Shown piece after piece: positions 7,401-9,395 of a stretch of DNA of 9,395 nt. The stretch's first letter is position 1. Every line of letters starts with the position of its first letter. Position numbers and translations under genes: made by a program. This stretch comes from Verrucomicrobiales bacterium (GTDB lineage: Bacteria; Verrucomicrobiota; Verrucomicrobiia; Limisphaerales; SXQI01), in assembly GCA_005793025.1 (NCBI GenBank), contig SXQI01000271.1, positions 1-9,395 on the forward strand, read 5' to 3'. The notes beneath the pieces are model-generated. The model searched no databases, had not been told where the DNA came from, and worked only from the letters and a program-made list of their open reading frames with translations.

Positions 7401-9395
7401 GACGGCCAATGAACCGTGCCAAAATCGTTTACCGCATTCCTGATCTCGTTCATCGCATTGACACGAAACCACCAAACTTCCAGCCTGTTTTGGCCAGGGA
7501 TGGCGTTGACGGGGATAATCGCTCCTTGATTAGCAACATCAAACCCAACAACGAAAGGATCCCTATAAGCTGTTGGATGGAACGACGTCCCATTTTCTTT
7601 GCGTATGTAGCCCGCAAAATAACTTCCAGATGAACCTAATTCACCCGTGGGCGGTTCAATCCGCTGTCCCACTACCACATTTTCCGAGACCACCTGTGGA
7701 CCATCGAAACCTTCAGGCCATCCCGGCAACGCAGGTGGTGCGACCACTGCTTCTGTCGGAGCTATTACTACCACGGCAGCTAGGACTGCTGATCCCGGAG
7801 CTGGGATAGCAACAGGAACACCTGGATCCACCGGTTTCGCCACCAATGCCGGTTGGTTCACAACAGCAGCCGGTGAAGGAACCGTTGCAGGTTGCGTGAA
7901 CACCTGGGTTGGAGGATTCACAACATCGGGTTGTTCAATCACTGCAGCAGGTGGGGAAACGGCTAGAGGTCGCGGCACATCTGCTCCTGGATGAGAAACC
8001 AAAGTCTCTGGATAAACCACAACCGCTACAGGGGCGACCACGACCACCGTAGGTTCAGCAACCTCTCCAGGTTGATAAACGACGGGATACGGATATTCTG
8101 GCCATTGGCCTGAAGGTTCGGTCACCAACTCCGGCTCGGGAACCACGGAAGTTGGCTCGGAGACCCACATAGGCCAAGGAATGAAGGTAGGGTTTGCCAC
8201 CAAGACCGGCTCTGCAATTACCCCCTGAGGTGGGAAGCTCATCAGCGGGCGATAATCAGCTGCGATCTGGTCAGGGTGTCGAACCACTTTGTATAGCTTC
8301 ACCCCCGCTAACATTCCCTCGAAACCGTTACACCTGCAGTCATCTGGACTTTGGCGACCGATAGTTAACGGTCCTTCGTTCAACACCAAGCCCCAGACAT
8401 TGGGGAAGCTCTTTGTATCCTCCTCCGTAGTTTGTCCGTTAACGTAAAACTTGAATTCATGTCCTTGAGTGTTCCAAGTGACAGCGACATGAGTCCATTG
8501 GCGGTCAGGCAATGGTCTTGTGCTGTGAATCCACGAACCAAAAGCTTGGTTATAAAAGGATAGCCCACCAAAACTGTTGCCGGTTTGTTTTGCTTGGAAG
8601 GTAAAATTGGAACTCCCTTTGTCGATGATCGTCGAATTCTCCAACCCTTCTAAATAAATCCAAGCTTCGATCGAAAAATCTCCGCTCATGCTATTGAAAA
8701 CGGGTGAATTGTAAGCTTGAAAGTATGGAGCTCCGTTCGTGGTCAGAACCATGCCACCCACCCAGGTGTTGGTATCAAAATAAACCCATTCTTTATAAGT
8801 CCTCGTAAACCTCAGGGCATTGGGAACCTGTCCGTTGAGGAGTGATCTATTAGTTTCCCATGATACTCCGGGCCCGTTCCAGCCGTAGAGCCAGTTGGGA
8901 CCCGAATCATTAGGAGTTGACGCGCCTTCATTCATCTTCCAATGGGCCACTAATCCGTTTTCTTGAGATTGTATGAGCAGTGTCGGATCCAAAACTTCCA
9001 TGGTCGGTAGATTGACCAAGGTTGGTTCTACGATTTCAGGCCCTGGCCAAGGCACCTCAACCCCTGGAGGAGAAACGGGTTCCGGTTCCGCCACTTCGAT
9101 CGGTAATGGCGAGAATACCGGGTTCACCAATCCGCTGTTCATATCGAGTGTGATCTTGTCCGCATCAACTGCGTAATTCGACAACCGAACCTCAGCCAAC
9201 ATTCCCTCGAACCCATTACACCGACAGTCATCCGGACTTTGGCGGCCAATTTCGAGCGGGCCGTCATTCAATACCAATCCCGAAACATTTGGGTAGCTCC
9301 GGACGTCCTCAGGCGTGGTCTCCCCGTTAATGTAAAAAATGAACTCGTGCGTCGCTGCGTTCCATGTGGCCGCCACATGAGTCCACTGCCGATCA
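1475..9395 (-). CDS. Giant LamG-domain protein with Tc-toxin TcA-like C-terminal part (5' end outside window)
   Basis: The frame is open from the window edge (first full codon at 9394, Asp) to a TAG stop at 1475-1477, giving 2639 visible codons. No start is visible: the reading begins inside a LamG domain (DRQWTHVAATWN), so an internal GTG at 9376 is not a real start. Domain order by visible residue: LamG end 1-85; Pro/Val linker 87-144; full LamG 145-385; long Pro/Val linker 385-557; beta-rich region with an Ig-like (He_PIG-type) module at about 893-977; unrecognised region with a calcium loop at 1636-1647; helical region from about 1810; hydrophobic tip at about 2110-2156; returning helices to about 2287; beta-rich C-terminal domain to the end. 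The protein has only six cysteines, four of them in the two LamG 'CRC' motifs. LamG domains commonly bind glycans or proteins outside the cell. The C-terminal layout resembles TcA, the pore-forming, shell-building subunit of Tc toxins; this is inference. No signal peptide can be judged because the N-terminus is missing. An alternative is a large surface or adhesion protein with a coincidental coiled coil. Confidence 0.93.
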   Translation of the reverse strand, partial: DRQWTHVAATWNAATHEFIFYINGETTPEDVRSYPNVSGLVLNDGPLEIGRQSPDDCRCNGFEGMLAEVRLSNYAVDADKITLDMNSGLVNPVFSPLPIEVAEPEPVSPPGVEVPWPGPEIVEPTLVNLPTMEVLDPTLLIQSQENGLVAHWKMNEGASTPNDSGPNWLYGWNGPGVSWETNRSLLNGQVPNALRFTRTYKEWVYFDTNTWVGGMVLTTNGAPYFQAYNSPVFNSMSGDFSIEAWIYLEGLENSTIIDKGSSNFTFQAKQTGNSFGGLSFYNQAFGSWIHSTRPLPDRQWTHVAVTWNTQGHEFKFYVNGQTTEEDTKSFPNVWGLVLNEGPLTIGRQSPDDCRCNGFEGMLAGVKLYKVVRHPDQIAADYRPLMSFPPQGVIAEPVLVANPTFIPWPMWVSEPTSVVPEPELVTEPSGQWPEYPYPVVYQPGEVAEPTVVVVAPVAVVVYPETLVSHPGADVPRPLAVSPPAAVIEQPDVVNPPTQVFTQPATVPSPAAVVNQPALVAKPVDPGVPVAIPAPGSAVLAAVVVIAPTEAVVAPPALPGWPEGFDGPQVVSENVVVGQRIEPPTGELGSSGSYFAGYIRKENGTSFHPTAYRDPFVVGFDVANQGAIIPVNAIPGQNRLEVWWFRVNAMNEIRNAVNDFGTVHWPSVIGRYTLNWPVGGDEIVLANNEGSGVLVSLQAKGTIYTQNDPEKDGYNPNEEHALMHDGQAYALRDDLNLTQTNTPPVLRTPRVTYSSEPFVLLDYIESDGRPALRTFRVLREKPEAGELFDYVVMAGGNDNRSGAGQILQAPKPLPFLPPPVDHTRTNLLSRTNYNAEPVGTVGDLPPNWTASMALTYSNYNKFTFEDRKHNFWVVRGLHDGLPALEAGVYRANRQIFETNLPAAFAVVGLPFTNTFHASRMSDSLIVTTSSSNPLPLGLNLQGVTLAGIPTTAGRHQLEFVISDNGDGASVRVTMALEVFAAGTGYVQAQSPMNVTRLTSSGRNAVYSDRPPFLAAAPVATNSFTMRFYYKTQEGFAWPQRHRTNALAVGTIVPYLRGIGLDGTYTGSADSSSTESLGIVYRPVWPGNPPTLQYGETLTTPKNQKPELRGQTSAQILYQQAIAKTITNPKPAVTLHDPTREKEFPFSTNEHGLKRIPSGVRTEYYQGKTYFPNLPPHLASRVFFDPNRGGAGHLVVRGEFKDEVLGEDYLMLNVLRGGDLAAVKGLCPPQPADQKLLWDGAVDNLTTAVHTYYENPLVPGTFITSDESTFRRNSGIGELPEVSHSDTAVDSYALSASGPGTGYVTMIVGNGRAFTPEGDLITVYVLKVDGSLYPGEMKIVPSANPLSELVSFQHSADLAGRFDEYEYEWKMNPPVDGAHPSLDDTMSRYQPLTMGTNLPRYTLGGSGVQALVDNYVVMRYRPMNPLHPLYQNSPAASATNWSTWTAPALAEGWIKRVLAGINPFAQRVTDLFSHGVNTDANILTSAGKRWEGDIALNLANMNNVGLIEVYETVLRRGRGLSIDAGINFGPANDALLLAAGYLNDLYMMVGNEAHADAANPTIGIGTKDQAYGDIATALFSFKGQLPTLLEEELALLRGRDDVLQPGVQISPVYNRLIWNYTRGIDSGEVIYALNYNILDQNTDGKVDAADAAKLFPQGHGDAYGHYLTATKGYYSLLLNDKFDWVPRSEAVNVLGKPVSVDYLDERKFASSAAAVARTGRQIFDLTWRQAYSPGSEGGWNHFSQTRQSTRTVLYGTNTQHIVRHWGADQWASRTVQGAFFNWVVGNAILPDVDRDPSHEGIQKIERSTVPELAELPTTAADLQTALDNAEGRLTPLGLVEGSLAFDINPLNVVGNDPQTHFDQIYARATATLNNAVSSFDDAKDVTRLMRSEQDSLAELQSSVAQQELAYNNSLIELYGTPYTDDIGPGKTYSQGYSGPDLIHYNYTDQPERFASSHLGLGTNYTVSVDIQNLPSTWMDAVNNTFGAFEANPSTDKQVSITINSQTPFAKPGLWSGRRASPGAIQQSISEFTAARNRLYQSLDDASGGKDHLVKSVNMFNAQARILGLMKANDHAIANTEQDINSKTGTMEAQVNWINLSAEIASSIAEGMAAEIPTTFIAGLAAGGDVTRPAAGAVYLIGQIAKNALLTSAAGVIQAGNNQIIDYQSNLRDLVKANSNYQLDLELKNAVFMLEEELSAYQSNLWSINERLRELDDAERAYRSLVAQGDRLQIERQVYRQRAAAVVQGFRTRDAGFRIFRNEKLERYKTLFDLSARYAYLAATAYDYETGLLNTSKGRSFVNRIVSSRALGVVKDGSPQYAGSNTGDPGLSSALAEMKADWDVLKGRLGFNNPDTYGTTVSLRREKLRILPGTEGDATWQDVLNGSRRDNLLDDPDIRRHCLQIDLGDGLPVPGIVLSFSTTVDAGKNLFGRPLAAGDQGFDVSSFATKIFGMGVVLEGYRGMNNPESNGPVIDGTGGVSPTEPSSLDPKALAGTPYVYLIPVGVDSMRSPPLGDQSKIRSWNVNDVAIPLPFNISGSEFSTKKLYQSAESLSEPLFAVRKHQAFRPVSEVSYFNPGAIGGTLQISQFTNRRLIGRSVWNSHWKIVIPGRTLLNDSKEGLKRFINTVSDVKLHFVTYSYSGN
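1478..2370 (-). other. C-terminal beta-rich domain, TcB-binding-domain-like (putative)
   Basis: Visible residues about 2342-2639. The region starts with TVSLRREKLRILPG, continues with a 'RRHCLQIDLGDGLPVPGI' stretch, and ends with SHWKIVIPG and TVSDVKLHFVTYSYSGN. The TcB-binding domain at the end of TcA has the same order: a 'hvSLa.LdP' strand, a 'FRRIksVSLTIPc' strand, and a final 'W.LELP ... TISDVILHLRYTA' strand. The end motif is the strongest single clue. If correct, this end would dock a TcB-like cocoon protein, but none is encoded in the window. Confidence 0.45.
2535..3960 (-). other. Helical region with hydrophobic tip, TcA-like translocation channel (putative)
   Basis: Visible residues about 1812-2287. 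A first long helix (DQIYARATATLNN to QQELAYNNSLIELYG) is followed by a beta-rich insertion (about 3340-3595, NYTVSVDIQNLP and KQVSITINSQTPF). A second helix leads through NLSAEIASSIAEGMAAE to a Gly/Ala-rich hydrophobic turn at about 2930-3066 (FIAGLAAGGDV, PAAGAVYLIGQIAKNALL, TSAAGVIQAG). A returning Glu/Arg/Gln-rich helix (LEEELSAYQSNLWSINERL, RLQIERQVYRQRAAAV) then ends in LFDLSARYAYLAATAYDYE. In Tc toxins the TcA channel is a helical hairpin with a hydrophobic tip that inserts into membranes, followed by a helix with a similar 'Y.L...A..AY.yE' motif. The match is by remembered motif and order, not by a search. Confidence 0.5.
4454..4489 (-). other. EF-hand/dockerin-like calcium loop
   Basis: Twelve codons read DQNTDGKVDAAD (visible residues 1636-1647), which fits the D.N.DG.vD..D loop of dockerins and EF-hands with all expected oxygen ligands. 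The loop is followed by FPQGHGDAYGHYLTA. Only one loop is present, so this is not a true dockerin pair; it is more likely a structural calcium site inside the large unrecognised central region. Confidence 0.6.
6465..6715 (-). other. Putative Ig-like (He_PIG-type) module
   Basis: Visible residues about 893-977 contain the string PLPLGLNLQGVTLAGIPTT, followed by AGRHQLEFVISDNGDGAS. This fits the well-known pattern 'LP.GL.l....l.GtPt.aG.y.f.v...D..G' of putative Ig domains found in many bacterial surface proteins. Such modules are mostly structural spacers and may take part in cell adhesion. Confidence 0.75.
7725..8240 (-). other. Long Pro/Val-rich repetitive linker
   Basis: Visible residues about 385-557 are built almost only from Pro, Val, Ala, Glu, Thr and Gln, in a loose repeat of about 6-7 residues (for example QPDVVN, PPTQVFT, QPATVPS, PAAVVN, QPALVAK). 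There are no charged clusters or cysteines. A shorter stretch of the same type (8965-9135) separates the two LamG domains. This kind of sequence usually forms an extended, stiff spacer that holds binding domains away from the body of a protein. The biased codons also create long empty frames on the opposite strand. Confidence 0.8.
8240..8960 (-). other. LamG domain, complete (copy 2)
   Basis: Visible residues about 145-385 run from GLVAHWKMNEG and DSGPNWLYGWNG, through ALRFT and FSIEAWIYLEG, to DRQWTHVAVTWN, FYVNGQT, IGRQSPDDCRCNGFEGMLAG and VKLYKVVRHPDQI. This is the full motif series of a LamG/concanavalin A-like lectin fold (A.W.mNEG, lrF, fSIEAWi, W.HVAvTW, f.G...gVklY). The fold usually binds carbohydrate or protein ligands outside the cell. 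The Cys pair in DDCRCNG is shared with copy 1 and may form a disulfide or metal site; that last point is inference. Confidence 0.88.
8311..8507 (-). repeat. Tandem LamG repeat unit, copy 2 (DNA-level similar to 9199-9395)
   Basis: This 197-base stretch lines up without gaps against 9199-9395. It begins with the same acattccctcgaa block and ends with the codons for DRQWTH. The copies differ mainly at silent-looking or conservative positions. The offset is 888 bases, exactly 296 codons, so the two LamG plus linker units are products of an in-frame tandem duplication that has since diverged. Confidence 0.85.
9140..9395 (-). other. LamG domain, C-terminal part (copy 1, cut by window edge)
   Basis: This region encodes DRQWTHVAATWN, then FYINGE, then IGRQSPDDCRCNGFEGMLAE and VRLSNYAV. 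Such strings are typical of the second half of a LamG/concanavalin A-like jelly roll: W.HVA.TW, an 'F.INGE' hairpin, 'IGR' and 'F.G...EVRL.N.A'. It is nearly the same as the second copy, so the missing half is expected just beyond the window edge. Confidence 0.85.
9199..9395 (-). repeat. Tandem LamG repeat unit, copy 1 (cut by window edge)
   Basis: Partner of the repeat at 8311-8507, with the same length over the visible part and no gaps. The repeat runs off the window, so the duplicated unit is longer than seen here, and more copies may lie upstream. Confidence 0.85.

Noticed and set aside
7647..7994. Plus-strand frame of 115 codons rich in Gly, Thr and Ala
   Set aside because: It is the opposite strand of the Pro/Val linker; its composition follows from the biased codons there. 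It has no start context or known domain.
9374..9376. GTG at 9376 as the start of the giant protein
   Set aside because: The frame continues to the window edge with DRQWTH, which matches the same place in the second LamG copy; the real start is upstream of the window.

Overview
The window is a piece of a bacterial chromosome, most likely from the Verrucomicrobiota or a neighbouring PVC lineage. That assignment is inferred from protein style, not from a marker gene. The evidence is a giant secreted-type protein with tandem LamG (concanavalin A-like) domains, a putative-Ig (He_PIG-like) module, a small secreted protein with two DxDxDG calcium-binding repeats and a 'GR.Y.L..S.DL..W' C-terminal module, and little sign of Shine-Dalgarno sequence.

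Both recognisable genes read on the minus strand. Almost 85% of the window (1475-9395) is a single open reading frame whose 5' end lies outside the window, leaving 2639 visible codons. From N to C it contains the end of one LamG domain, a short Pro/Val linker, a complete second LamG domain, a long Pro/Val-rich repetitive linker, a beta-rich region with an Ig-like module, a long region I do not recognise that carries one EF-hand/dockerin-like calcium loop, and a C-terminal part of about 800 residues. This last part has the layout of the TcA subunit of insecticidal Tc toxins: long alpha-helices interrupted by a beta insertion, a Gly/Ala-rich hydrophobic hairpin tip, a returning helix, and a beta-rich terminal domain ending in a 'TVSDVKLHFVTYS' motif like the TcB-binding domain of TcA. 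Nineteen bases downstream is a 277-residue secreted protein (622-1455), probably in the same transcript.

The most interesting reading is that this is a Tc-toxin-like, surface-binding and possibly pore-forming giant protein. LamG lectin-like domains would replace the usual insect-cell receptor-binding parts, and a small calcium-binding secreted protein is encoded next to it. No TcB/TcC (Rhs-repeat) partner is visible, and the assignment rests on motif recall and domain order, so it needs a profile or structure search.

Positions 1-621, downstream of the gene pair, hold no convincing gene. They contain a degenerate tRNA-like sequence on the minus strand (about 300-372), a few short inverted repeats, and a nested inverted repeat just after the small gene that may lie in its 3' untranslated region.
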